64,000 nucleotides of DNA from Nitrogeniibacter sp050293885 (GTDB taxonomy: Bacteria; Pseudomonadota; Gammaproteobacteria; Burkholderiales; Rhodocyclaceae), in NCBI GenBank assembly GCA_050293885.1, contig JBNKNO010000008.1, forward strand, positions 26,478 through 90,477, in the 5' to 3' direction. Below, one piece after another: positions 24,493 through 34,579 of the stretch (positions are counted from its first letter, which is position 1; every line of letters begins with the position of its first letter). The notes beneath the pieces are model-generated. The model searched no databases, was not told where the DNA came from, and saw only the letters and a list, made by a program, of their open reading frames with translations. Position numbers and translations under genes: made by a program.

Positions 24493-24852
24493 ATGGACAT
24501 CAAACTGAATCAACTGACCGTCACCGAGCTGCGCCGTCTGCGCACCAAAGTGGACTCGGAACTGAAACGCCGCGACGATGTCGCCCGCAAAGAGGTTCTC
24601 AAGCAGGTCAAGAAAATCGCGGCAGAGCATGGCGTGACGCTTTCCGAAGTGCTCGCCGAGGCCAAGCCGCCGCGCGCCGCAGCAAAGACCACGCGCAAGG
24701 CGTCGAGCGCGAAGGGCAAGAAAGTCCCGGTCAAATACCGCAATCCGGCAGACAGCACACAAGGCTGGACCGGCCGCGGCCGCAAGCCGCGTTGGGTTGA
24801 GGCATGGCTGGCGAGCGGCAAGTCGATCGACGATCTGCAGGTCAAGAAATGA
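24493..24852 (+). CDS. H-NS family nucleoid-associated protein
   Basis: A 119-aa protein with an N-terminal coiled-coil oligomerisation region (about 1-55), a basic Ala/Lys linker (about 57-78) and the C-terminal H-NS DNA-binding domain, YRNPADSTQGWTGRGRKPRW (residues 79-98). The GRGRKP core is the AT-hook-like minor-groove contact. It is the betaproteobacterial MvaT/H-NS-like form that silences AT-rich DNA. The start ATG at 24493 has only a weak site (AAAGG, 24482-24486). It is followed by a strong bidirectional terminator. Confidence 0.93.
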   Translation: MDIKLNQLTVTELRRLRTKVDSELKRRDDVARKEVLKQVKKIAAEHGVTLSEVLAEAKPPRAAAKTTRKASSAKGKKVPVKYRNPADSTQGWTGRGRKPRWVEAWLASGKSIDDLQVKK

Positions 24853-24876
24853 CCCCATGCCACATCGGCAACAGGT

Positions 24877-24910
24877 AAATCAAAAGCCGCCCACGGGCGG
24901 CTTTTGATTT
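24877..24910. terminator. Bidirectional terminator between the H-NS gene and folB
   Basis: AAATCAAAAGCCGCC-CACG-GGCGGCTTTTGATTT is a perfect 15-bp stem. T-rich 3' arms on both strands make it a terminator for both convergent genes. Confidence 0.93.
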
Positions 24911-24956
24911 GTCGAGCATCGACCCTGCTCGCACCTGTTTCACACAACCGGACGCT

Positions 24957-25331
24957 TCAGTCGGTATCGAATACCGCATGGCCATCGCGGCCACGCTGAA
25001 TAAACACGCCGACACGGCGAACGTCTTTCATCACCCCGATCTTCGCGATTCTCAACTTGACCCACGGCGCGTTGAACTCGTCAAAAAGCAGGGCAACCAC
25101 GAATTCGCCAAGTGTCTCGATGAGATTGAAATGCCGCCCCGCCAACTCGGCGCGAATTCGCTCGATGACTTTTGCGTAATCAATCGTGTCATCAATGTCA
25201 TCACGCTCGGCCGCCGCATCCGGCACACCGAAGGTGAGATTCAATTCAAGCGGCTGCGGCGCCACCTGTTCGCGTGGATAGATACCGACGCGAGCGGAAA
25301 CGCGCAATTCTTCAATGAAGATGAAATCCAT
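24957..25331 (-). CDS. folB: Dihydroneopterin aldolase
   Basis: A 124-aa folate-pathway enzyme converting dihydroneopterin to hydroxymethyl-dihydropterin. The N-terminal MDFIFIEELRVSARVGIYPREQ, the TIDYAKVIERI segment and the glutamate-containing FNLIETLGEFVV are typical. The catalytic lysine lies in VKLRIAKIG. It is divergent from plsY, the neighbour order found in many proteobacteria (plsY-folB). Confidence 0.93.
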   Translation of the reverse strand: MDFIFIEELRVSARVGIYPREQVAPQPLELNLTFGVPDAAAERDDIDDTIDYAKVIERIRAELAGRHFNLIETLGEFVVALLFDEFNAPWVKLRIAKIGVMKDVRRVGVFIQRGRDGHAVFDTD

Positions 25332-25404
25332 GCGAACTCTCGACTAGAATTGCGAGCATTCTAGCTGAACGGGACGCACTCGGCCGCCCCGCGAATGGTT
25401 CCGG

Positions 25405-26013
25405 ATGACTACCACCACACTCGCTCTCATCGTTGTCGCCTATCTCATCGGAGCCGTCCCTTTCGCTGTCCTGGTGAGCAAGGCCCTGGGCCTGGCGGAC
25501 CCACGTGCCTACGGCTCCGGCAACCCCGGGGCGACCAACGTGCTGCGCTCGGGCAGCAAATTGGCGGCCATACTCACCTTGCTGGGCGACGCGCTCAAGG
25601 GCACTTTTGCGGTGTGGGTCATGGCGCGCTGGGGCAGCCCGGCGGCATTGCCGATCGCCGCGGCCGGCCTTGCGGCTTTTCTGGGTCATGTCTTTCCGGT
25701 CACCCTTGGCTTCAAGGGCGGCAAGGGGGTCGCCACCGCCCTCGGCGTGCTCGCAGCTTTCAGCGGCTTGCTGGCGCTGACGTGCGCCGTAGTTTGGTTG
25801 GTGATCGCGCTGGTCTTCCGCTACTCGTCGCTCGCCGCGCTGATGGCAGCACTCGCCGCACCGATCGCGGCGCACCTGATCATCGGCGCCTCGGCGATCA
25901 CCGGTGCCTGCGTCGCCATGGCCGCACTGCTGGTGTTCCGCCATTCGGCCAACATCAAACGCCTGCTGGCCGGCACCGAACCCAGGATCGGAAAAAAGAA
26001 AGACGCAAGCTGA
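25405..26013 (+). CDS. plsY: Acyl-phosphate:glycerol-3-phosphate acyltransferase
   Basis: A 202-aa inner-membrane enzyme making lysophosphatidate from acyl-phosphate and glycerol-3-phosphate. Conserved motifs are GSGNPGATNVLR, HVFPVTLGFKGGKGVATALG and the C-terminal HSANIKRLLAGTE. Five or more hydrophobic helices are visible. It is convergent with tsaD; the 9-bp gap lies within a small GCCGGG...CCCGGC hairpin (26016-26035). Confidence 0.95.
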   Translation: MTTTTLALIVVAYLIGAVPFAVLVSKALGLADPRAYGSGNPGATNVLRSGSKLAAILTLLGDALKGTFAVWVMARWGSPAALPIAAAGLAAFLGHVFPVTLGFKGGKGVATALGVLAAFSGLLALTCAVVWLVIALVFRYSSLAALMAALAAPIAAHLIIGASAITGACVAMAALLVFRHSANIKRLLAGTEPRIGKKKDAS

Positions 26014-26022
26014 CGGCCGGGA

Positions 26023-27039
26023 CTAAACGCCCGGCGCGCGAAGCGTTTCCAGCGGCCAGCGCGGTTGCACCGACACACGCCCGCCGGTAGTCCCTTGCGC
26101 CCCCTCGCGCAGCCGCATCGCGCCCGCGAAGGCGATCATGGCGCCGTTGTCGGTGCACAGCTCGGGCTCGGGGTAATACACCCGCCAGCCGCGCCGCTCG
26201 GCCATCTGGTCGAGACTCGCGCGCAGCGCCAGGTTCGCGCCCACGCCGCCCGCCACCACCAGCCGGCTCAAACCTGTCTGCTTGAGCGCCGTTTTGGCTT
26301 TGTGCGTGAGCACATCGACCACCGCGGCCTGAAACTCGGCGGCGAGATCGGCGGGCGTGTGCGTCCCGTCACGCAATGCCGTCATCACGGCCGTTTTCAA
26401 ACCACTGAAACTGAAATTCAGATCACCCGAGTGCAACATCGGGCGCGGCAGCTTGACGCGGCCGGCCTCGCCCGCTTCCGCCAACTTGGCCAGCGCAGGG
26501 CCACCGGGATAGGGCAGGTCCATCAACTTGGCGGTCTTGTCGAAGGCCTCGCCCGCTGCATCATCGACAGACTCACCCAGCAAGGCATATCGCCCGACAC
26601 CTTCGACACGCATCAACTGCGTGTGCCCACCCGACACCAGCAATGCAACGAACGGGAAATCGGGCGCATCCGCGGCCAATAGTGGCGAGAGCAGATGTCC
26701 CTCCAGGTGATGAATGGGCAAGGCGGGCACACCGCGCGCTGCCGCCATCGCCTCGGCCGTGCCGGCCGCCACGAGCAGCGCGCCTGCCAGCCCCGGGCCC
26801 GCGGTGTAGGCAATGGCGTCGACCGCATCCAGCGTCAGTCCCGCGTCCCCCAGCACCTGACGAATGAGCGCCGGCAGGCGCCGCACGTGGTCCCGCGAGG
26901 CAAGCTCGGGCACCACGCCGCCATACGCCGCATGCAGATCGATCTGCGAATGCACGCGATGGGCGAGCAGCCCCCGCTGCACGTCGTAGAGCGCAACACC
27001 GGTTTCATCGCACGAACTTTCCAACCCCAATACAATCAT
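26023..27039 (-). CDS. tsaD: tRNA N6-threonylcarbamoyladenosine transferase TsaD
   Basis: A 338-aa member of the Kae1/TsaD family that transfers the threonylcarbamoyl group to A37 of ANN-decoding tRNAs. It has the N-terminal LGLESSCDETG, the metal motif HHLEGH (His111, His115), LVSGGHTQL and VVAGGVGANLALR. It is divergent from rpsU, the classical arrangement in proteobacteria. Confidence 0.97.
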   Translation of the reverse strand: MIVLGLESSCDETGVALYDVQRGLLAHRVHSQIDLHAAYGGVVPELASRDHVRRLPALIRQVLGDAGLTLDAVDAIAYTAGPGLAGALLVAAGTAEAMAAARGVPALPIHHLEGHLLSPLLAADAPDFPFVALLVSGGHTQLMRVEGVGRYALLGESVDDAAGEAFDKTAKLMDLPYPGGPALAKLAEAGEAGRVKLPRPMLHSGDLNFSFSGLKTAVMTALRDGTHTPADLAAEFQAAVVDVLTHKAKTALKQTGLSRLVVAGGVGANLALRASLDQMAERRGWRVYYPEPELCTDNGAMIAFAGAMRLREGAQGTTGGRVSVQPRWPLETLRAPGV

Positions 27040-27112
27040 CTCGACCCCGCTTGTTGTGGCCGTATTCTAGCCGTTTGCCTCGGCACGTCAGCACAAAAGA
27101 GTCTTGAAGGGC

Positions 27113-27141
27113 TTGGCATGCTTGCTTCGAGCGAATATACT
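27113..27141 (+). promoter_or_regulatory. Sigma-70 promoter of the rpsU-yqeY-dnaG-rpoD operon
   Basis: TTGGCA (27113-27118), a 17-bp spacer and TATACT (27136-27141) lie 41 bp before the rpsU start. This is the best promoter in the window. Confidence 0.8.
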
Positions 27142-27181
27142 GCGTGGTTTTCCAGTACATTTTCAGGCGAAGGAACAGGCA

Positions 27182-27394
27182 ATGCCGGGCATCCGCGTTA
27201 AAGAAAACGAGCCGTTTGAAGTCGCAATCCGCCGCTTCAAGCGCACCATCGAAAAGGCAGGCACGCTGACCGAGCTGCGTTCCCGCGAGTTTTACGAAAA
27301 GCCGACGGCTGAGCGCAAGCGCAAGCTGGCTGCAGCGGTCAAGCGCCATCACAAGCGCATCCGCAGCCAGATGCTGCCGCCCAAGATGTACTGA
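27182..27394 (+). CDS. rpsU: 30S ribosomal protein S21
   Basis: A 70-aa basic ribosomal protein needed for translation initiation. It begins MPGIRVKENEPFEVAIRRFK and ends in a Lys/Arg-rich tail. The ATG at 27182 follows GAAGGAA; the longer frame from 27104 would cross the promoter and is rejected. First gene of the macromolecular synthesis operon. Confidence 0.97.
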   Translation: MPGIRVKENEPFEVAIRRFKRTIEKAGTLTELRSREFYEKPTAERKRKLAAAVKRHHKRIRSQMLPPKMY

Positions 27395-27417
27395 GCCTTA
27401 ACCGGCCAGTCATCCCG

Positions 27418-27458
27418 CCACGACCGGCGCGGCCATTGCCGCGTCCGTCGTGGTTTTT
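27418..27458 (+). terminator. Intercistronic terminator/attenuator after rpsU
   Basis: CCACGACCGGCGCGGC-CATT-GCCGCGTCCGTCGTGG pairs at 15 of 16 positions (one wobble, one C-C mismatch) and is followed by TTTTT. In E. coli a partial terminator between rpsU and dnaG lowers distal expression; this one is placed to do the same. Confidence 0.85.
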
Positions 27459-27483
27459 GCGTTTTCAGTCCAGGAGTTCTGCC

Positions 27484-27930
27484 ATGTCCCTCAAAGCCCG
27501 CATTCAGGAAGAAATGAAAGCTGCCATGCGTGCCCGCGACAGCGAGCGCCTGGCCGCCATTCGCTTTCTGCTCGCCGCCATCAAGCAGAAAGAGGTCGAC
27601 ACCCAGACCGAGCTGGACGATGACGGCGTCACCGCCGTGATCGAGAAACAGCTCAAGCAGCGCAGGGACTCCGCCACCCAGTACGCCAATGGGGGCCGCG
27701 CCGATCTGGCCGACAAGGAACGCTTCGAAATCACCGTGCTCGAGGCCTACATGCCGGCCCAGATGAGCGCAGAAGAAATCGCGGCCGCCGTCACCAAGGC
27801 GATCGCCGACACTGGCGCCACCTCGCTCGCCGACATGGGCAAGGTCATGGCCGCGCTGAAAGGCGCACTGGCCGGCCGCGCCGACATGGGGCTCGTCTCG
27901 GCCCGCGTCAAACAGTCGCTCGCCGGTTAA
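27484..27930 (+). CDS. yqeY: GatB/YqeY domain protein
   Basis: A 148-aa YqeY-type protein, related to the tail domain of the amidotransferase subunit GatB. It begins MSLKARIQEEMKAAMRARDSERLAAIR and contains EAYMPAQMSAEEI and DMGKVMAALKGALAGRADMG. The role is uncertain (tRNA-linked by homology only). The ATG at 27484 follows CAGGAG. It sits between rpsU and dnaG, a common betaproteobacterial order. Confidence 0.92.
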   Translation: MSLKARIQEEMKAAMRARDSERLAAIRFLLAAIKQKEVDTQTELDDDGVTAVIEKQLKQRRDSATQYANGGRADLADKERFEITVLEAYMPAQMSAEEIAAAVTKAIADTGATSLADMGKVMAALKGALAGRADMGLVSARVKQSLAG

Positions 27931-27948
27931 TCCGGCCCCGCTCCGACC

Positions 27949-29727
27949 GTGATCCCACAGTCCTTCATCCAGGACCTGCTCACTCGCGTCGACATTGTCG
28001 ACGTGATCGAGCGCCACGTTCCGCTCAAGAAAAAGGGTGCGAACTATTTTGCCTGCTGCCCGTTTCACGGCGAAAAGTCGGCCTCGTTTTCGGTCAGCCC
28101 GAGCAAGCAGTTCTATCACTGCTTCGGCTGTGGCGCCCATGGCAGTGCGATCGGATTCCTGATGGAGTACGCCGGCCTGGGCTATGTCGAGGCGATTCAC
28201 GAACTGGCGCGTCAACTCGGCGTCGAAGTCCCCGAGGAAAAACGCGGCGGCGGCCGCGCACCGCACCCGGCCACGCGCTCGCTCACCGATCTCATGAGCC
28301 AGGCGGCACAGTTCTACCGCGAACAACTCAAAGGCTCCGAGCGCGCCATCGCCTATCTCAAGGGCCGCGGCCTGACCGGACAGATCGCCGCACGCTTCGG
28401 CATCGGCTACGCGCCGGAGGGCTGGCAGTCCCTCGAGAAGATCGCAGCGAACTATGCCGCCCCGGAACTGCTCGAAGCCGGCCTCGTGATCGAGAACGAC
28501 CAAGGACGACGCTACGACCGCTTTCGCGACCGGATCATGTTCCCGATCCTCGATTCGCGCGGCAACGTGATCGGCTTCGGCGGCCGCGTGCTCGATCAGG
28601 GCGAGCCGAAATACATGAACTCGCCCGAAACGCCGCTGTTCGAAAAAGGCCGCGAACTGTACGGGCTGTTTCAGGCCCGCCAGGCCATTCGCGCCGACAA
28701 CACCACCATCGTCGTCGAAGGCTACATGGACGTGGTGGCGCTGGCCCAGCATGGCGTGCACAACGCGGTCGCCACGCTCGGCACCGCCACCACGGCGACG
28801 CACATCCAGAAACTGTTCCGGCTGGTCGACCGGGTGGTGTTCTGCTTCGACGGCGATGCGGCGGGCCGCAAGGCCGCCTGGCGTGCGCTCGAATCCGCCC
28901 TCGAAGCCCTCAATGACGCCAAGCACATCGGCTTCCTGTTTCTGCCCGACAAGCACGACCCGGACTCGTTTGTGCGTGAATTCGGCGCAGACGATTTTCG
29001 CGCCGCGGCGAACGACGCCACGCCGCTCACCGAGTTCCTGCTCGACGGGCTGGCTGCGGATCTGGACATGAAGACCGCCGAGGGACGCGCCCAGTTCGCT
29101 CACACCGCCCAGCCAATGGTGCTGCGCGTGAGCGCACCCATGCTGCGCCTGCAACTGGTGAAATCGGTCGCGCAGCGTTGCGCGCTGGGCGAAGCGGAGT
29201 TGATGCAGGCCTGGGGCATGACGCCACCGCTATCACAACGACGCGGCAAATCCGCGCCGCCGCCCCGACGCGCACCGCGCCGCCCGCCATCGCCGCTGGA
29301 AAGCACCTTGCTGCGCATCGTGGTGCGCCACCCTGCCTGGGCCGCACGCGTGCCCGCAGAACTGATTCCAGACGCCTCCGACGAAGGACGCGCGCTGATC
29401 GGCATCATCGACGCCATCAGCATCGGCGACCTGGGCGCCGACACGCGACTGGGCACCTTGCTGGAGCATTTTCGCGAATCCCCCCATGCCGAGACGCTCA
29501 CGCGGTATTGCGTCGAGGAAGCCGATGAAGTCATCGCCGAGGACGTGATTGAAACCCTGTTTCTCGACACCTTGCAGAAACTGCATGCGCAAGCGTTGCA
29601 AGAGGAGATTGCCACGCTTGCGGCACGCGCTGCGGAGCTGAATCCGGAGGAGCGCAAACGCTACGCACACCTCATCCGGCAACGACAGGGGAACCCCGGG
29701 GGGCAACCCAAAGTCTCAGATTCGTAA
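27949..29727 (+). CDS. dnaG: DNA primase
   Basis: A 592-aa primase that makes RNA primers at the fork. The zinc finger is of CHC2 type (Cys37, His40, Cys58, Cys61). The TOPRIM core follows with VVEGYMDVVAL and FDGDAAGRKAA, then a Pro/Arg-rich linker near 425-445 and the helicase-binding C-terminal domain. The start codon is GTG (27949-27951). That position is set by family similarity (IPQSFIQDLLTRVDIVDVI) and lies 18 bp after yqeY. Confidence 0.97.
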   Translation: MIPQSFIQDLLTRVDIVDVIERHVPLKKKGANYFACCPFHGEKSASFSVSPSKQFYHCFGCGAHGSAIGFLMEYAGLGYVEAIHELARQLGVEVPEEKRGGGRAPHPATRSLTDLMSQAAQFYREQLKGSERAIAYLKGRGLTGQIAARFGIGYAPEGWQSLEKIAANYAAPELLEAGLVIENDQGRRYDRFRDRIMFPILDSRGNVIGFGGRVLDQGEPKYMNSPETPLFEKGRELYGLFQARQAIRADNTTIVVEGYMDVVALAQHGVHNAVATLGTATTATHIQKLFRLVDRVVFCFDGDAAGRKAAWRALESALEALNDAKHIGFLFLPDKHDPDSFVREFGADDFRAAANDATPLTEFLLDGLAADLDMKTAEGRAQFAHTAQPMVLRVSAPMLRLQLVKSVAQRCALGEAELMQAWGMTPPLSQRRGKSAPPPRRAPRRPPSPLESTLLRIVVRHPAWAARVPAELIPDASDEGRALIGIIDAISIGDLGADTRLGTLLEHFRESPHAETLTRYCVEEADEVIAEDVIETLFLDTLQKLHAQALQEEIATLAARAAELNPEERKRYAHLIRQRQGNPGGQPKVSDS

Positions 29728-29733
29728 TATAAT
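29728..29733 (+). promoter_or_regulatory. Possible internal promoter -10 box before rpoD
   Basis: TATAAT directly follows the dnaG stop codon, 40 bp before rpoD. The -35 region is poor. Internal rpoD promoters are known in E. coli (heat-shock type), so a secondary promoter is plausible. Confidence 0.4.
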
Positions 29734-29773
29734 TTCCTGTTTTTCTGACATCTCCGAATACCCGAGGACCACT

Positions 29774-31786
<2,013 letters not shown>

Positions 31787-31799
31787 GCCCCACCTTGCC

Positions 31800-31824
31800 G
31801 GCGCGGACCCTCCCGGTCCGCGCC
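31800..31824 (+). terminator. GC-rich hairpin between rpoD and tRNA-Ile2
   Basis: GGCGCGGACC-CTCCC-GGTCCGCGCC is a perfect 10-bp stem 13 bp after the rpoD stop. There is no T run, so it may stabilise or help process the transcript instead of terminating it, leaving the tRNA co-transcribed. Confidence 0.55.
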
Positions 31825-31830
31825 GCTCTC

Positions 31831-31907
31831 GGGCCTTTAGCTCAATTGGTTAGAGCAGAGGACTCATAATCCTTTGGTTGCGGGTTCGAGTCCCGCAGGG
31901 CCCACCA
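31831..31907 (+). tRNA. ileX: tRNA-Ile2 (anticodon CAU, lysidine-modified)
   Basis: A 77-nt tRNA with encoded CCA. The acceptor stem pairs (GGGCCTT with AGGGCCC), the D arm is GCTC...GAGC, the anticodon loop CTCATAA gives CAU, and the T arm is GCGGG-TTCGAGT-CCCGC. Pairs C4-G69 and C5-G68 match the TilS recognition features. The body resembles E. coli ileX, so it reads AUA as Ile after lysidine modification and is not Met-tRNA. It lies 44 bp after rpoD. Confidence 0.92.
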
Positions 31908-32073
31908 TCCGCACTCCCACGCTTTCGACCTGCCTCACGGCACGCGCACGCGTGCACCGCGCCGACAGTCGGCACGCTCCCAAAAGGCATGCGCATGACG
32001 TAAAGTAAAGTTATGCGCAGATGGCCTGCCGGGACATCCGACAGGCATCTGCCCAACGGAGCGTTGTGTCCGA

Positions 32074-34470
32074 ATGATGCGATACGCCAGGCAGTTCATC
32101 GAAGACTTCCGTCATACACTCGCGCCCTTTCAGGCGGACGAGTCACGGGCAGGTCGTTTTCGTGCGCGCCAGATCCACGCAGTGCTGCGACTCACGCCGC
32201 TGACGATGTTCGCCAACGTGCTGAACGCGGGAATCATCGGCCTGACCTTCAACGACATCATCAACCCGCTGCTGCTCACGGGGTGGATCCTGTGCGTGCT
32301 GTATGCCTCCGGCGTCGGCATCGAGGCGTGGATCAAATGGCGGCGCGGCAAGGGGCCGCGCACCGTCTCTCCGCGGGCGCTCGATCGGGCGGCCAAGCAC
32401 GCCGCGCTGCTGGGCTTGCTGTGGTCCATGCTGCCGATTTTCTTGCTGCCCTTGGCGTCGCGCGAAGATCAGCTGATGCTGGCCTCGGTCACGGTCGGCA
32501 TGCTGTGTGCGGGCGGTTTTGCGCTGGCGACGATTCCCCAGGCAGCCCTCACCTATGTCGGCGTGCTCGGCGTCGGCACCTTCGTCGGCCTGTTCCGTCT
32601 GGACCATCCGCTCGGTATCGAGTTGGCCTTTCTGCTGGCGGTCTACACCCTCATCGTCATGGGCAGCGTGATGTCGAATGCGCGAACGTTTGGTGCCCGC
32701 CTGCTGGCGGAGGCCGAGGGCGAACGCCAGCGGCAACTGATCGGCTTGCTGCTGCGCGATTTCGAGGAAAACGCCAGCGACTGGCTATGGGAGGTGGATC
32801 AGTCCGGGCGCCTCACTCACGTGTCGCGACGCATGGCGTCGGTGTTCGGGCGTGACGAAGCTTCCCTGATGCACCAGCCACTGCTAGAACTGATCGGCAG
32901 CACACTCGACCGCGCCACCCCGGAAGAGCGCCAGGCGCTTTCCGGGCTACAGCACTGCTTTTCCGGGGAAACCCCCTTCCGCGATGTGCTCGCCCCGGTC
33001 ATTCTCAACGGGGAAACCCGCTGGTGGTCACTCACGGCCAAACCCCTGATCGACACCGCGGGCGAGCGCGCCGGCTGGCGTGGCGTTGGTACGGACGTCA
33101 CCGCGTCGCTTACGGCGCAGCGCGAAGTAACCCGACTGGCGCATTTCGACGGCTTGACCGGACTGGCCAATCGAAACCGCTTTCAGGAAGTGCTCAGCGA
33201 GATCGAGAACGGCAGTCCGGACAAACCGGCGGAAGCCTTGCTGCTGTGTCTGGATCTGGACAATTTCAAAACGGTCAATGACTCGCTGGGGCACTCCTTC
33301 GGCGATGGCCTGTTGCGGGTCGTCGCGCAGCGCCTGCTCGGGCGAACACGGCGCTCCGATCTCGTTGCCCGACTTGGCGGCGACGAATTTGCCATCGTGC
33401 GCCTTGGCCCGGTCACGCCCGAGGATGCCGAAGAGCTCGCCGACCGCCTCATCCAGACCTTGGGCGACCCATGCGAGATCGACGGAATTCGTGTGCGGGT
33501 GGGCGCGAGTGCCGGCATCGCCATTGCCCCCAAGGACGGACAAAGTGGCGACCAGTTGCTCAAGAACGCCGACATCGCGCTGTACGCGGCAAAATTCGAG
33601 GGCAAGGGGCGTTTCCGCTTTTTCGACTACGAAATGGACACCCGGGCACGGCGGCGGCTGTTTCTCGAACACGAACTGCGCGGCGCGCTGCATCGGGGCG
33701 AGTTTCACCTGGTGTTCCAACCGCAGTTCGCCCTCGACACCAACGCGATCACCGGCTGCGAGGCGTTGTTGCGTTGGGTTCATCCCCGACTGGGACAAAT
33801 CGACACGCAAGAGTGCATTGCCGTGGCCGAGGAGTCCGGCCAGATCGAGGCGATCGGCGACTGGGTCATCAGCGAAGCGATTGCGCAAGCCGTCCAGTGG
33901 CCCGAGGCGATCAGCGTCTCCATCAATCTGTCGCTGGCGCAGTTCATGGACCCGGCCCTGTGTGATCGCATTCTGAAGCAGCTCGACAGCGCCGGCCTGC
34001 CGACCCACCGCGTCGAACTCGAACTGACCGAATCCATCTTCCTGAGCGACCAGAAAGCCGCCGAGCAGCAGCTGCTGACACTCAAGCGCGCCGGCATTCG
34101 CATTGCGCTGGACGATTTCGGCACCGGCTATTCGTCGCTGGCCTACCTGCGCAGCTATCCATTCGACCGCTTGAAGATCGATCGTGCGTTCGTGAGCGAG
34201 CTACCGCATGTTCCCGAGGCCGTCGCCATCGTTCGCGCGGTGATCACCATGGCCAATTCGCTAAGCATGGATACCTGCGCCGAAGGGGTTGAGAATCAGG
34301 CCCAGTTGGAGCAACTACGCCACGAAAACTGCCATACCGTTCAGGGCTTCGCGCTGGCCAAACCCATGACGAGCGAGGCGCTGAAGGGTTTCTTGCTGGG
34401 CCACCGCGTCGCCCAGCCGGCACCGGCCAGAAAATTCGACAAGGTCACACCGATCAAGTCTCTTCGCTGA
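32074..34470 (+). CDS. Membrane-bound PAS-GGDEF-EAL protein
   Basis: A 798-aa c-di-GMP enzyme. The N-terminal 200 residues hold about six membrane helices (MASE-like sensor). A PAS domain lies at about 222-345 (WLWEVDQSGRLTHVS...). The GGDEF domain has an intact GGDEF at 435-439, with NFKTVNDSLGHSFGD before it. The EAL domain has EAL at 563-565 and LDDFGTGYSSLAYLR. The EAL loop after the second motif reads GQIDTQECIAVAEESG where PxxFIPLAEE is usual. Both activities are possible from the motifs seen; which dominates cannot be told. The start is ATGATG at 32074 with a poorly spaced ribosome site. Likely first gene of a c-di-GMP signalling block. Confidence 0.92.
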   Translation: MMRYARQFIEDFRHTLAPFQADESRAGRFRARQIHAVLRLTPLTMFANVLNAGIIGLTFNDIINPLLLTGWILCVLYASGVGIEAWIKWRRGKGPRTVSPRALDRAAKHAALLGLLWSMLPIFLLPLASREDQLMLASVTVGMLCAGGFALATIPQAALTYVGVLGVGTFVGLFRLDHPLGIELAFLLAVYTLIVMGSVMSNARTFGARLLAEAEGERQRQLIGLLLRDFEENASDWLWEVDQSGRLTHVSRRMASVFGRDEASLMHQPLLELIGSTLDRATPEERQALSGLQHCFSGETPFRDVLAPVILNGETRWWSLTAKPLIDTAGERAGWRGVGTDVTASLTAQREVTRLAHFDGLTGLANRNRFQEVLSEIENGSPDKPAEALLLCLDLDNFKTVNDSLGHSFGDGLLRVVAQRLLGRTRRSDLVARLGGDEFAIVRLGPVTPEDAEELADRLIQTLGDPCEIDGIRVRVGASAGIAIAPKDGQSGDQLLKNADIALYAAKFEGKGRFRFFDYEMDTRARRRLFLEHELRGALHRGEFHLVFQPQFALDTNAITGCEALLRWVHPRLGQIDTQECIAVAEESGQIEAIGDWVISEAIAQAVQWPEAISVSINLSLAQFMDPALCDRILKQLDSAGLPTHRVELELTESIFLSDQKAAEQQLLTLKRAGIRIALDDFGTGYSSLAYLRSYPFDRLKIDRAFVSELPHVPEAVAIVRAVITMANSLSMDTCAEGVENQAQLEQLRHENCHTVQGFALAKPMTSEALKGFLLGHRVAQPAPARKFDKVTPIKSLR

Positions 34471-34579
34471 GTCATCGACCGCTCGACCCACGTGCTGACC
34501 CCGCCATCGGTGTCCCGCCACTCAATTCGGGCAACCTCGTGCCGTTAACACTCGAAGTCGCCGCCGCAAAGAGCCCTGA

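Noticed and set aside
24457..24947. Minus-strand frames opposite the H-NS-like gene
   Set aside because: They run through the bidirectional terminator or the H-NS DNA-binding domain in reverse and have no ribosome sites.
27113..27130. Sigma-54 promoter before rpsU (TTGGCATGCTTGCTT)
   Set aside because: The GG-to-GC spacing required for sigma-54 is not met, while a near-consensus sigma-70 pair with a 17-bp spacer fits the same bases.
27349..29154. 601-codon open frame antisense to yqeY and dnaG
   Set aside because: Shadow of dnaG; no family features and no start signals.
31831..31907. Reading the CAU tRNA as tRNA-Met
   Set aside because: Acceptor pairs C4-G69 and C5-G68 and body similarity to E. 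coli ileX point to the lysidine-modified tRNA-Ile2.
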